Of a stretch of 64,000 bases of DNA, positions 36,830-46,784 are shown piece after piece. The notes below the pieces were generated by a model. That model worked only from the letters and a program-made list of their open reading frames with translations, ran no database searches and was not told the origin of the DNA. The DNA is from Mesorhizobium_G sp049840935 (GTDB lineage Bacteria > Pseudomonadota > Alphaproteobacteria > Rhizobiales > Rhizobiaceae). The stretch is from assembly GCA_049840935.1 (NCBI GenBank), contig JASGJA010000005.1, positions 1 to 64,000 of the forward strand, in the 5' to 3' direction. The position numbers and the translations under genes were made by a program. Position 1 is the first letter of the stretch; the number at the start of each line of letters is the position of its first letter.

Positions 36830-39742
36830 TCAATGCGCTTCGTCCCAGTTGTGAGCGGCGCGCGCGTCAACCTGCAACGGCACGGATAGCGACACGGCTG
36901 GCATTGCCGCGTTTTCCATTGTGTGGCGTACGACTGGAATCGTGGCCTCGACTTCCGCGTCGGGAGCCTCGAAAATCAGTTCGTCGTGCACTTGCAGAAG
37001 CATTCGCGATGACACACCAGCCTGTTGCAAGGCGTCATCCATGCGGATCATCGCGCGGCGGATAATATCTGCTGCCGTGCCTTGCAAACGCGCATTGGTA
37101 GCGGCGCGCTCGTTGAAAGCGCGCACCGATGGATTGGGCGAGCGGATTTCAGGATAATGCACGCGTCGACCGAAGATGGTTTCGACATAGCCCTTGTCGC
37201 GCGCATATGCCTTCGTTTCCTCAATGTAATCGCGGATGCCGGGGAAGCGTTCAAAATAGCGCTTGATGTAATCGCCGGCTTCCTCGCGCGGAATGGAAAG
37301 CTGGTTTGCAAGGCCGAAAGCAGAAATGCCGTAGATGATGCCGAAATTGATCGCCTTCGCGCGGCGGCGAATTTCCGAGGGCATGCCTTCAATCGGAACG
37401 TTGAACATTTCCGACGCTGTGGCGGCGTGAATGTCGCGGCCATCTGCGAATGCCTGCCGCAGTTGCGCGATTTCGGCGACGTGAGCAAGTACGCGCAGTT
37501 CGATCTGGCTGTAGTCCGCCGAGATGAGCTTATGGCCGGGGTCCGCAATAAACGCAGTGCGAATCTTGCGGCCTTCCGCCGTGCGGATCGGAATGTTCTG
37601 CAAGTTCGGGTCCGACGAGGAAAGCCGTCCGGTGGTTGTGGCAGCGAGTGCATATGACGTATGCACGCGCTTGGTTTCAGGATTAATGAAGCTCGGCAGC
37701 GCATCCGTATAGGTCGATTTCAGCTTGGTGAGCTGACGCCAATCAACGATCTTGCGCGGCAATTCATGGCCTTCAGCAGCGAGGTCTTCCAGCACCTGCG
37801 CGGAGGTGGACCACTGGCCGGTCTTGGTTTTGGAACCGCCCGAAAAGCCCATTCTGCCAAACAGAATATCGCCAAGTTGCTTGGGCGAACCGATGGTGAA
37901 GCGCTCGCCCGCAAGCTGGAAAATCTCCTCCTCCAAACGGGCTGCGCCTTGCGCCAACTCGCCTGACAGTCGCGACAGGATTTGCCGATCAACGGAAATG
38001 CCGCGCTCTTCCATGCGCATGAGTACGGGTACAAGCGGGCGCTCCAGCCGTTCATAGACGGTGGTGACTTGCTTGACCGGCAGGCGAGGTTTCAAGACAT
38101 GCCACAGCCGCAAGGTTACGTCAGCGTCTTCCGCCGCGTAGCAGGTGGCGCGGTCCAGCGCGACATGATCGAACGTCACAAATGACTTGCCGGAACCGGT
38201 GACGTCCTTGAACGCAATCGGCGTGTGGCCAAGCCATTTTTCAGACAGTGCGTCCATTCCGTGACCGCCATTGGTGCCGCCATCCAAGGCATAGGACATG
38301 AGCATGGTGTCATCAGCAGGCGTGACATCGATACCGTGACGGCTCATGACCAGCATGTCGAATTTGAGGTTATGAGCGACCTTCAGAACATTGGGGTCTT
38401 CGAGCAGGAGCTTGAGCAGTGCCAGCGCATCGCGGGTTGGAATTTGCCCTTCAACCACGCCGCCGCCAAGTAGATCGCCAGCGCCCTCCTTATGCGTGAG
38501 CGGGACATAGGCCGCGCGCCCCGGCATTGTGGCCAGTGAGAAGCCGACGAGTTCGGCCTGCATGGGATCGAGCGAATTGGTTTCCGTATCGAAGGCGACA
38601 ACCTCCGCGCCACGCGCTTCGGCAATCCAGTCCGCAAGGGTCTGGACGTCGCGAATGCAGACATAGGCGTTGACGTCGATCTTGGCGTTAACCGCTGCCT
38701 GTGCGACCGAATCCGCAAGTGCGGCGGGCGTCAGTTCTCCGGTCTTGGTTTTTTCGGCAGCTTGCGACGCTTCGCCAGCGCCAACGTCCGGGCCGTGCGC
38801 GGCATCACCAAGTTCCACCACGACTTCGGCGGCATCGACGGCGGAGGCGTCCGTACCGCTCGCCTCGGCCACGCGGCGCGTGAGCGATGTGAACTCCATG
38901 CCTTTGAGGAAAGAAATCAGCTTGGGGCCGTTCGGCGGTTGCAGCACAAGGCTGTCCAACGCATCGGTCACGGCAATATCGTTTTTCAGGCGCACCAGTT
39001 CGCGCGAGATGCGCGCGGCGTCAGCATTGTCGATGATGGTCTGGCGGCGCTTGTCCTGCTTGATCTCACCTGCGCGGGCAAGAAGCGTATCAAGATCGCC
39101 GAATTGTTCCAGAAGCTGTGCGGCGGTTTTGGGACCGATGCCGGGTACACCGGGCACGTTGTCGATAGAGTCACCTGTCAGCGCTTGCAGGTCGATCATC
39201 TTTTCCGGCGGCACACCCCATTTCTCGATGACCTCCGGAATGCCGATCTGACGATCCTTCATCGGGTCGTACATGCTGACCGTGGGGCCGACCAACTGCA
39301 TCAAATCCTTGTCAGAAGAAATGATGGTCGTATCGCCGCCGACCTCGCATGCGAGGCGCGCATATGTGGCGATCAAATCGTCGGCCTCGAAGCCCTCCAT
39401 TTCGATGCAGGGCAGGTCGAAGGCGCGGGTGGCTTCGCGGATCAGGCCGAACTGCGGCACGAGGTCTTCCGGTGGCGCAGAACGGTTGGCCTTGTATTCG
39501 GCATAGAGTTCGTTGCGGAAAGTCTTGGACGAATAGTCGAAAATGACAGCAAAATGGGTGGGAGTGATGCCAACATCCGTGTTGCGCGCGTCCTGCATCA
39601 GCTTCCAGAGCATGTTGCAGAAGCCGGACACCGCACCGACGGGCAAGCCGTCCGATTTGCGCGTGAGCGGCGGCAGGGCATGATAGGCCCGGAAGATGTA
39701 TCCAGAGCCGTCAACGAGGAAGAGGTGATCGCCTTTTTTCAT
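36830..39742 (-). CDS. polA: DNA polymerase I
   Basis: The 970-residue repair and Okazaki-fragment polymerase. Domain order: 5'-3' exonuclease (about 1-290, with EGFEADDLIATYA, SSDKDLMQLV and GVPGIGPKTAAQLLEQFG), 3'-5' exonuclease region (about 380-590, with EVVAFDTETNSLDPMQAELVGFS, so the proofreading acidic pair Asp/Glu is present), and polymerase (about 600-970). The polymerase shows GRLSSSDPNLQNIPIR, ISADYSQIELRVLAH (motif A), RRRAKAINFGIIYGISAFGLA (motif B) and LQVHDELIFEAP (motif C). The ATG at 39,742 gives MKKGDHLFLVDGSGYIFRAYHAL, the family N-terminus. Complete and unbroken. Confidence 0.97.
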   Translation of the reverse strand: MKKGDHLFLVDGSGYIFRAYHALPPLTRKSDGLPVGAVSGFCNMLWKLMQDARNTDVGITPTHFAVIFDYSSKTFRNELYAEYKANRSAPPEDLVPQFGLIREATRAFDLPCIEMEGFEADDLIATYARLACEVGGDTTIISSDKDLMQLVGPTVSMYDPMKDRQIGIPEVIEKWGVPPEKMIDLQALTGDSIDNVPGVPGIGPKTAAQLLEQFGDLDTLLARAGEIKQDKRRQTIIDNADAARISRELVRLKNDIAVTDALDSLVLQPPNGPKLISFLKGMEFTSLTRRVAEASGTDASAVDAAEVVVELGDAAHGPDVGAGEASQAAEKTKTGELTPAALADSVAQAAVNAKIDVNAYVCIRDVQTLADWIAEARGAEVVAFDTETNSLDPMQAELVGFSLATMPGRAAYVPLTHKEGAGDLLGGGVVEGQIPTRDALALLKLLLEDPNVLKVAHNLKFDMLVMSRHGIDVTPADDTMLMSYALDGGTNGGHGMDALSEKWLGHTPIAFKDVTGSGKSFVTFDHVALDRATCYAAEDADVTLRLWHVLKPRLPVKQVTTVYERLERPLVPVLMRMEERGISVDRQILSRLSGELAQGAARLEEEIFQLAGERFTIGSPKQLGDILFGRMGFSGGSKTKTGQWSTSAQVLEDLAAEGHELPRKIVDWRQLTKLKSTYTDALPSFINPETKRVHTSYALAATTTGRLSSSDPNLQNIPIRTAEGRKIRTAFIADPGHKLISADYSQIELRVLAHVAEIAQLRQAFADGRDIHAATASEMFNVPIEGMPSEIRRRAKAINFGIIYGISAFGLANQLSIPREEAGDYIKRYFERFPGIRDYIEETKAYARDKGYVETIFGRRVHYPEIRSPNPSVRAFNERAATNARLQGTAADIIRRAMIRMDDALQQAGVSSRMLLQVHDELIFEAPDAEVEATIPVVRHTMENAAMPAVSLSVPLQVDARAAHNWDEAH

Positions 39743-39899
39743 GGCTCGAATGGGTAGCGCCACGGCCCCCTGCTGTCCATGCCCAAGCAAAGGTTACTGA
39801 CATCTGCGACATGGACAATAACGGGCAAAACGCCTCACATATTGGTTACAAACTTGTAATCTGGTTGCCCTTGAATCGCCACGTTCGACTCGCCATTTA

Positions 39900-40048
39900 C
39901 AGGTCATCGGCTTCGGCCGAATCCGGAGTAAGGCCCGTCCCCCGCCTATGCCGGATGTTTGCGGCAGCCTCATCCCCCTCTCCGGGCTGCCGCATTATTT
40001 TAAAAGCGCCGCCGTGGTATCCCCTCCGCCACGGCGGCATTTTTTTGT
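39900..40048 (+). ncRNA. Candidate structured RNA with two terminal hairpins upstream of the M20 gene
   Basis: The region 39,743-40,134 has no gene. Inside it, GCGGCAG...CTGCCGC (about 39,961-39,992) forms a first hairpin ending in ATTATTTT, and GCCGCCGTGG/CCACGGCGGC (40,008-40,038) forms a second followed by ATTTTTTTG, a strong terminator. An A/T-rich stretch with possible promoter elements lies before 39,900. The terminator follows no coding gene on this strand, so a small RNA is likely, but no known RNA family is recognised. Confidence 0.5.
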
Positions 40049-40134
40049 CTGCTTAAATGGCTGGCTCAATACGCCGCCTTTGCCTTTCCGCCGCAGATGG
40101 ATAGGTTACGCCGCAGATTCGAGAGGCCTACCCC

Positions 40135-41523
40135 ATGACACAGCTTGCCCCCGTACTCGACGAGATCGACAATTCGCTCGACGCCAGCGTTGAGCGCCTG
40201 TTCGACCTGCTGCGCATCAAGACCATTTCGACCGACCCCGCCTTTGCCGGGGAATGCCGCAAGGGGGCGGAATGGCTGGTGGAGGAACTCAAGAGCATCG
40301 GGTTCGACGCGAGTGTTCGCGACACACCCGGCCATCCGATGGTGGTTGCGCATCATGCGGGTGCGACGGCGGATGCGCCGCATGTGCTGTTCTATGGCCA
40401 CTATGACGTGCAGCCAGTAGATCCGATTGAGTTGTGGCACGACGATCCGTTCGCGCCTGCGATCAAGGAAAGCGATAAGGGCGCGAAGATCATCACCGGA
40501 CGTGGGTCGTCAGACGATAAAGGGCAGTTGATGACCTTTGTTGAGGCCTGCCGCGCATACAAGAAGGTGAACGGTTCCCTGCCCTGTCGCGTAACGATTT
40601 TCTTTGAAGGCGAAGAAGAATCCGGCTCGCCCTCGCTCAAGCCGTTTCTTGAGGCGAATAAGGATGAGTTGAAGACCGATATTGCGCTGGTCTGCGACAC
40701 CTCCATGTACGACCCGCAGACGCCATCGATCTGCGTGAGCCTGCGCGGGCTCGTTGGCGAGGAAGTGGTCGTGAAAGCCGCCAGCCGCGACCTGCACTCC
40801 GGCTATTATGGCGGCGCGGCGGCCAATCCGATCCGCATTCTGGCAAAAGCGCTGGCTGACATTCACGACGAGAATGGCCGCGTGACCATTCCCGGCTTTT
40901 ATGACGGCGTTGAAGAGACGCCGACGCAAGTGCTGGAAGCATGGGAGAAACTCGGCAAAACACCGGAGAAGTTTCTCGGCGATATTGGGCTTGCCATACC
41001 TTCCGGCGAAAAGGGCCGATCGATACTGGAATTGACGTGGGCGCGGCCTACAGCGGAATTCAATGGAATTACAGGCGGTTATACGGGGGCGGGCTTCAAG
41101 ACCGTGATTGCGGCTGAGGCAAGCGCCAAAGTTTCGTTCCGGCTGGTTCACCAGCAGAACCCGGACAAGATCAGAGATGCGTTCCGCGCTTTTATCCGCG
41201 AGCGCATTCCGGCGGATTGCAGCGTCGAGCTTCATCCGCACGGCGGGTCGCCCGCAATTCAGCTTCCGTTCGATTCACCGGAACTGAGCAAGACGCGCAA
41301 CGCGCTCGCGGAAGAATGGAACAAGCCGACATTGCTTCTGGGTGGTGGCGGTTCAATCCCCGTTGTCGGCGATTTCCAGACCTATCTTGGCATTACATCG
41401 CTGATGGTGGGATTTGCGCTCGACGACGACCGCATTCACTCGCCCAACGAAAAATACAATCTAAATTCGTTTCACAAAGGCCAGCGTTCGTGGGTTCGAA
41501 TCCTAGACGCGCTCGCCAAATAG
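40135..41523 (+). CDS. M20-family metallopeptidase/dipeptidase
   Basis: A 462-residue cytoplasmic zinc peptidase. Metal ligands are in LFYGHYDVQP (His), GRGSSDDKGQLM (bridging Asp), FEGEEESGSPS (Glu, with its catalytic neighbour), VCDTSMYD (Asp) and DDRIHSPNEKYN (His). A dimerisation lid domain (about 190-370, with AASRDLHSGYYGGAAANP and its His) is present. Family members cleave dipeptides or acylated amino acids; the closest named group is the M20/M25/M40 dipeptidases. The start ATG follows GAGAGGCCTACCCC. nrnC begins seven bases after the stop, so the two are probably cotranscribed. Confidence 0.92.
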   Translation: MTQLAPVLDEIDNSLDASVERLFDLLRIKTISTDPAFAGECRKGAEWLVEELKSIGFDASVRDTPGHPMVVAHHAGATADAPHVLFYGHYDVQPVDPIELWHDDPFAPAIKESDKGAKIITGRGSSDDKGQLMTFVEACRAYKKVNGSLPCRVTIFFEGEEESGSPSLKPFLEANKDELKTDIALVCDTSMYDPQTPSICVSLRGLVGEEVVVKAASRDLHSGYYGGAAANPIRILAKALADIHDENGRVTIPGFYDGVEETPTQVLEAWEKLGKTPEKFLGDIGLAIPSGEKGRSILELTWARPTAEFNGITGGYTGAGFKTVIAAEASAKVSFRLVHQQNPDKIRDAFRAFIRERIPADCSVELHPHGGSPAIQLPFDSPELSKTRNALAEEWNKPTLLLGGGGSIPVVGDFQTYLGITSLMVGFALDDDRIHSPNEKYNLNSFHKGQRSWVRILDALAK

Positions 41524-41530
41524 GACATTC

Positions 41531-42151
<621 letters not shown>

Positions 42152-42259
42152 CGGAACTTCCGGCATCTGCGCGAATTTTACTGCCCTGATTTCGGCGCTT
42201 TCAGGCGTTCAGCCTGCGTTCAGCGACTATCATCGATAAGGCACACAGGAGGACGCGAC

Positions 42260-42505
42260 ATGAGCGGAAGACAACCCATTTCCACGGCTCCGAAAAATGG
42301 CACCAAGGTGACGGTCTACTGGACAGATCAGGACGGACAGGAAAACGAATCCATTGCCCAATACCGGTCACTCGACCGGCTGAAGGCGGCTGGTGGAGAT
42401 TGGGATGAAACCGATGCGGGCTGGTGGGCGTTTATCGACGGAAGCACCCAAAAGCGCATCGAGCCTACGGCATGGTCGCCCCATCCCGATGACGAATCCG
42501 AGTGA
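42260..42505 (+). CDS. Small conserved hypothetical protein
   Basis: An 81-residue acidic protein, MSGRQPISTAPKNGTKVTVYWTD to WSPHPDDESE, with AWSPHP near the end. PIxTAPKDG...V.V.W and W.P.P are seen in small proteins often found near phage or mobile genes and in many alphaproteobacteria (DUF551-like layout). GGAGGACGCGAC precedes the ATG, a strong ribosome-binding site. No function is known. Confidence 0.75.
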   Translation: MSGRQPISTAPKNGTKVTVYWTDQDGQENESIAQYRSLDRLKAAGGDWDETDAGWWAFIDGSTQKRIEPTAWSPHPDDESE

Positions 42506-42540
42506 ATGCTCGGCGTGCGGAGTAAATGAAAGGACTTGAA

Positions 42541-42960
42541 ATGCTGAAATCCATCAAGATGGCGGCTCTTGCTGCGGCTGTGTCGGTGACTTCAATGTCA
42601 TATGCACCGGCATCCTTTGCGCAGGATGTGGAATTTCTGATTGGCCCGAACGGGGTTCGCATACGTACGGCAGATTTCTGCCAGCGTAACCCTTATGACC
42701 AACGCTGCCGTCCGTATTTCGACCGCCACGGTCGCGACTATCCGGGTCGGCCACAGGGAAATTACAGGAAGCCGCGTGAAGGCCGCTACGGCATGCGCTG
42801 TGACGAAAGCGATGCCATCTCCAAAGCGCGCTCAATGGGCGTTCGCCGCGCAGACGTGGTTCGTTCAAACAGCCGCTATGTTGTCGTGCAGGGCTTTTCC
42901 AGAGGCGACCGCGTGCGCCTGACATTTGGCCGTGATGGGAATTGCTCCATTCTCCGGTAA
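42541..42960 (+). CDS. Secreted basic protein with signal peptide
   Basis: A 139-residue protein with a Sec signal peptide (MLKSIKMAALAAAVSVTSMSYAPASFAQ, cleavage near FAQ-DV). The mature part begins VEFLIGPNGVRIRTAD, has three or four Cys (FCQRNPYDQRC, MRCDESD, NCSI) and ends with RGDRVRLTFGRDGNCSILR. The Cys-rich C-terminal part resembles small periplasmic proteins in Hyphomicrobiales with a PepSY-like fold, but no family is assigned. GAAAGGACTTGAA supports the ATG at 42,541 over a longer start at 42,526. Confidence 0.75.
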   Translation: MLKSIKMAALAAAVSVTSMSYAPASFAQDVEFLIGPNGVRIRTADFCQRNPYDQRCRPYFDRHGRDYPGRPQGNYRKPREGRYGMRCDESDAISKARSMGVRRADVVRSNSRYVVVQGFSRGDRVRLTFGRDGNCSILR

Positions 42961-43009
42961 GCCGACAAAGGCCGTGGCCCATTCGGGCCGCGGCTATCAT
43001 CAGGCGGTG

Positions 43010-44167
43010 CTACATTCCATCAACGTTCGCACCTGTAAGTGCGTCGAGATTTCCTTGAATTATACAGTCGGGATTGTCGCTTACAGAAAAATAGCCGTAG
43101 CTACCGCGTTCCATGACATTTCCCAGAAACTTTGTGCCCGAGACGATGCCTTTCGCACCGCCCATGCCTGAATAAGCGGTGTAAGCCGTTTTCTTACCGG
43201 GCTGGTTGAGGAGGAAATTGTTTTGAACGGTGGTGTTCTTCACTGATCCGAAGTCATTCTTGATGAACACGCACGACGTGTCCTGCCCATATACCAAATT
43301 TCCTTCCACCAGCATGGCGATGAACTGGTCGCCACCTTTGATCGAAATACCGCCAACGTGTTTTTCGGCGGCTGGATCAATCCACCCGTCATGCACGTAG
43401 TTGTGTCTAACGAGTGTTCGCGGGCCGCCTTGCGGCGTGATTGCATGTTGATGGACGGAGACATTACACCGCAGAATCGTGGCGTTCGTGCCCGCAAGTA
43501 TGGCGTTATTGTAGTTCATGGTGGGAGCACCGATGACGGTCACGTTTTCAAACACGCAACCATCGGCACCATCGGCGTCTATGCCGTTGTAGTCTCCGCC
43601 CTCCACACGACAATTTCTCAGGGTTACATTGTTCGCTTCTATCCGCAACGTGCCCCTGAAGCTTTGGTTTTCATAAACAACGCCGTCATCAGTTATTGAG
43701 CGAATGTCCGACGGCGTGAGTTCTCCTGTCGCGCCGGTGTTTTCCTCATACCACTGGCGCAGTTTCGTCAGGAAGGCCGCACGTTCGACTTCGCTTTTGA
43801 GTTTCGCGAAATCGTCTGCAACTGGCGGCGGAGCAAATTCTCTTGGCGGGCGTGGCGGCGCCGATGGGCCGACAAGGGCGGTGAGTTTTGCGCGCAACTT
43901 TTCTATGGTTTCGCGCAGTATCGCGTTTTCGGCAGTTTTGACGACCAGTTGCGTAGACAGATCGTAGTTCTTGCCTTCCAAATTCTTCAATGCCTCGACC
44001 TGTGCCGACAGGAAATCGATCCGGGCATTCTGCTGTGATAGCTGCTCGTCCTTCGCATTTTCGAGGACTCCATCTTCCAGCGCATCCGCCTCCAGCGCGG
44101 CCTTGACCGCAGCCGTACGCTCCTTGTCGACCTCTGTGTCGAACCATCGCTGGATATTAACGCCCAT
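43010..44167 (-). CDS. Right-handed parallel beta-helix protein with coiled-coil N-terminus
   Basis: A 385-residue protein without a signal peptide. An N-terminal coiled-coil (about 20-100; ADALEDGVLENAKDEQLSQQNARIDFLSAQVEAL, ETIEKLRAKLTALVG), a Pro-rich linker (PPRPPREFAPPP), and a long right-handed beta-helix follow. Helix coils are seen as repeated NVTLRNCRVEGGDYNGI, GCVFENVTVIGAP, ATILRCNVSVHQHAI, TLVRHNYVHDGWI, MLVEGNLVYGQD, TTVQNNFLLNQ. Beta-helix proteins of this type bind or cleave polysaccharide, or are tail-spike-like; the coiled coil would fit a trimeric fibre. The ATG at 44,167 follows GGGAGAAACCC. Convergent with the preceding secreted gene. Confidence 0.8.
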   Translation of the reverse strand: MGVNIQRWFDTEVDKERTAAVKAALEADALEDGVLENAKDEQLSQQNARIDFLSAQVEALKNLEGKNYDLSTQLVVKTAENAILRETIEKLRAKLTALVGPSAPPRPPREFAPPPVADDFAKLKSEVERAAFLTKLRQWYEENTGATGELTPSDIRSITDDGVVYENQSFRGTLRIEANNVTLRNCRVEGGDYNGIDADGADGCVFENVTVIGAPTMNYNNAILAGTNATILRCNVSVHQHAITPQGGPRTLVRHNYVHDGWIDPAAEKHVGGISIKGGDQFIAMLVEGNLVYGQDTSCVFIKNDFGSVKNTTVQNNFLLNQPGKKTAYTAYSGMGGAKGIVSGTKFLGNVMERGSYGYFSVSDNPDCIIQGNLDALTGANVDGM

Positions 44168-44373
44168 GGGTTTCTCCCGCACTTCCGCGAAGCTCATTTT
44201 CAGCACCGTACGCATAAAATCCAGCCCGACCTTTGATTTGGATCTGAGCTCAAAGGATATTTTGGCATTTTAGACAGATCAGTTTGAGCCAGGGAGCGCG
44301 CCTTTAACCCCCCCTTAAATCGCCGCAATTAACCTTCACCGACGCGCCAAAGCGTGATGGGCAAAGGGTTGGC

Positions 44374-46525
44374 ATGGCCAAACGGGGCGGCAACAAGCGG
44401 GTAGACCCCAGTTTCGATGAGCCGCATCGGTCCTCGTCCAGCCGCTTTTCCGTGAGCGAGGACGATCGGGTCGTGCCTTCAAGTCGCCGGAAAAAACGCA
44501 GCAAAAAGGCGGCTCGCGCCTCCCGGAAGACGCGACGCAGGAGCAGCGTGGGCCTGCTGGGCAGGCTCGTTTACTGGTGCTTTGTGCTGTGCATCTGGCT
44601 CGGAATCGGCGGCATAGGGCTGGTCGCCTATTACGGCGCGCAGATGCCGAGCGCGACGACATGGGCCGTGCCGAAGCGACCTCCAAACGTCAAAATTGTT
44701 ACCGTAGACGATAAACTTTTAGCCAATCGCGGCATGACAGGAGGCGAGGCTGTCGGCCTGCATGAAATGTCGCCATACATTCCGCAGGCCGTTATCGCCA
44801 TCGAAGACCGGCGCTTCTACTCGCATTTTGGTATCGATCCGATGGGTGTAGGGCGCGCATTTGCCTCAAACATTCTGGGCGGTCGGCTCTCGCAAGGCGG
44901 TTCGACGCTGACGCAACAGCTTGCAAAAAACCTGTTCCTGAAACCGGATCGCACAGTTGAGCGCAAGGTGCAGGAATTGCTGCTGGCAGTGTGGCTGGAG
45001 CAAACCTACACCAAGGACCAGATACTCGAAATGTATCTGAACCGGGTTTATTTCGGGTCGGGTGCATATGGTGTCGAGGCAGCTTCGCGCCGATATTTCG
45101 GCAAGTCTGCGCGCAATGTGACACTGGCGGAGGCCGCATTGCTGGCGGGGCTTCTAAAAGCTCCGTCAAAAGCTTTCGCCCGCCCGCGACCCGGATGCCG
45201 CGAACGACCGCGCCGAAGTGGTGCTGGCCGCAATGCGCGATCAAGGCATGATCGGCGCGAAGGAGCTTTCGCTGGCGATGAAGGCGACACCGACTTGCGC
45301 AGCCTCCTATTGGAGCGGGTCGGAGAACTATGTCGCCGATTATATTATGGATCAGCTTCCCGACCTGATTGGCGAGGTGCGTACCGATATTGTGGTGCAA
45401 TCGACCATTGACCTGAATTTGCAGAAGCTGGCCGAAAATTCGATCCGCGAGTTGATCGCGCAGAATGGCAAGAAGCTGAATGTCAGTCAGGGCGCGCTGG
45501 TTTCGCTCGACAATACGGGCGCAGTGCGCGCGATGGTGGGCGGGTATGACTATGCGGCCAGCCAGTTTGATCGCGCCTCGGAAGCGAAGCGCCAGCCAGG
45601 ATCGGCGTTCAAGCCATTCGTGTATCTGGCGGCGGTGGAACACGGTGCAACGCCGGATTCGGTACGCAATGACGCCCCGATCCGCATCGGGAACTGGACG
45701 CCCCAGAACTACAAAGGCAAGTATTATGGGCAGGTAACGCTGACGACCGCGCTGGCGAAGTCGCTCAACTCGGTGGCGGCGCAGCTTGCGGTTCAAGTTG
45801 GCCCCGGCGCGGTGGTTGAGGCCGCGCATAGGCTCGGCATTCAATCCGATCTGCAAGCGAATACGTCCATTGCTCTCGGTACGTCCGAGGTGACGCCGCT
45901 CGAATTGACCGCCGCCTATGTGCCGTTTGCTAATGGCGGATATCGTCCCAAGGTGCATTTCATTACCAACATCACCACCACGGACGGAAAGCAGCTTTAC
46001 CGAGCTTCTGCAGGCAATGCGCCGCGCGTTCTGAACCCGGAAGTGGTTGGCATGATGAATGCCATGATGCAGGAAACCATAAAAGACGGTACTGCGGGCA
46101 AGGCGGATTTCGGCTGGCCGGCAGCCGGCAAGACCGGCACCAGCCAGAAATCGAAGGATGCTTGGTTCATCGGCTATACGGCGAACCTCACGACTGGTGT
46201 TTGGTTCGGCAACGATGATGGCACACCGACGAAGAACATTACCGGCGGGTCGCTGCCTACGCTTGCATGGAACCATTTCATGGCAGCGGCGCACGAAGGC
46301 GTTCCGGTGCGGAAACTGCCGGGTGAGTGGTATCCGACGCCTGTGCCATCCGTCGATGTTGGCGAGCCGATGGCAGACGCGGGCGGTGGCGGTGGCAATG
46401 GGGTGATGCGCTCGCAACGCGCCAGCGATGTGCCAACCGGTTCGATAAAGCGCCCATCGGCGGATGTCGGCGGCCCCAAGGTGAGGCGCGAGAAGTCGCT
46501 GCTGGATATTATTTTGGGCAATTGA
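44374..46525 (+). CDS. Class A penicillin-binding protein (PBP1a-like), one-base frameshift
   Basis: A bifunctional murein synthase anchored in the inner membrane. A basic N-terminus (residues 1-60, RRKKRSKKAARASRKTRRRS) precedes the membrane helix at about 65-88. The GT51 transglycosylase has VIAIEDRRFYSHFGID and GGSTLTQQLAKN. Near 45,185 the frame shifts by one base (in GCCCGCCCGCGACC). The transpeptidase has GSAFKPF (SxxK with nucleophile Ser), SLNSVAAQ (SxN) and PAAGKTGTSQ (KTG). The C-terminal Gly-rich tail ends in DIILGN. Length about 717 residues, usual. It follows the beta-helix gene divergently; inverted-repeat element 3 lies just after the stop. Confidence 0.9.
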
Positions 46526-46538
46526 AGGGGCTTGAAAT

Positions 46539-46696
46539 ACCCCTCATCCGGCTGCCGCCACCTTCTCCCTCAAGGGGAGAAGGTGGATGAAATCAACGCC
46601 GTGCTTAACTTGCAGCGCTTACAATTGGAATCCGGCATTGATCGTGTCTGCCTTCTCCCCTTGAGGGAGAAGGTGCCGGCAGGCGGATGAGGGGTA
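46539..46696. repeat. Inverted-repeat intergenic element, copy 3
   Basis: Arms CCCCTCATCCGGCTGCCGCC and CTTCTCCCTCAAGGGGAGAA with reverse-complement partner at the right end. This copy has the most diverged left arm of the three. It lies between PBP and lepA, where its hairpins may act as a terminator. Confidence 0.86.
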
Positions 46697-46784
46697 TGGA
46701 TCACCTCTTTTCGACCAAGCCGAATCTCCATCAAAATCCCGCGTCCTCTTGCCTTTTGGCGCTTCCCTGCTAAAGCCCGGCACC

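Noticed and set aside
44792..46417. 541-codon minus-strand open frame opposite the PBP gene
   Set aside because: Antisense shadow of a gene with clear GT51 and transpeptidase motifs; codon-bias effect only.
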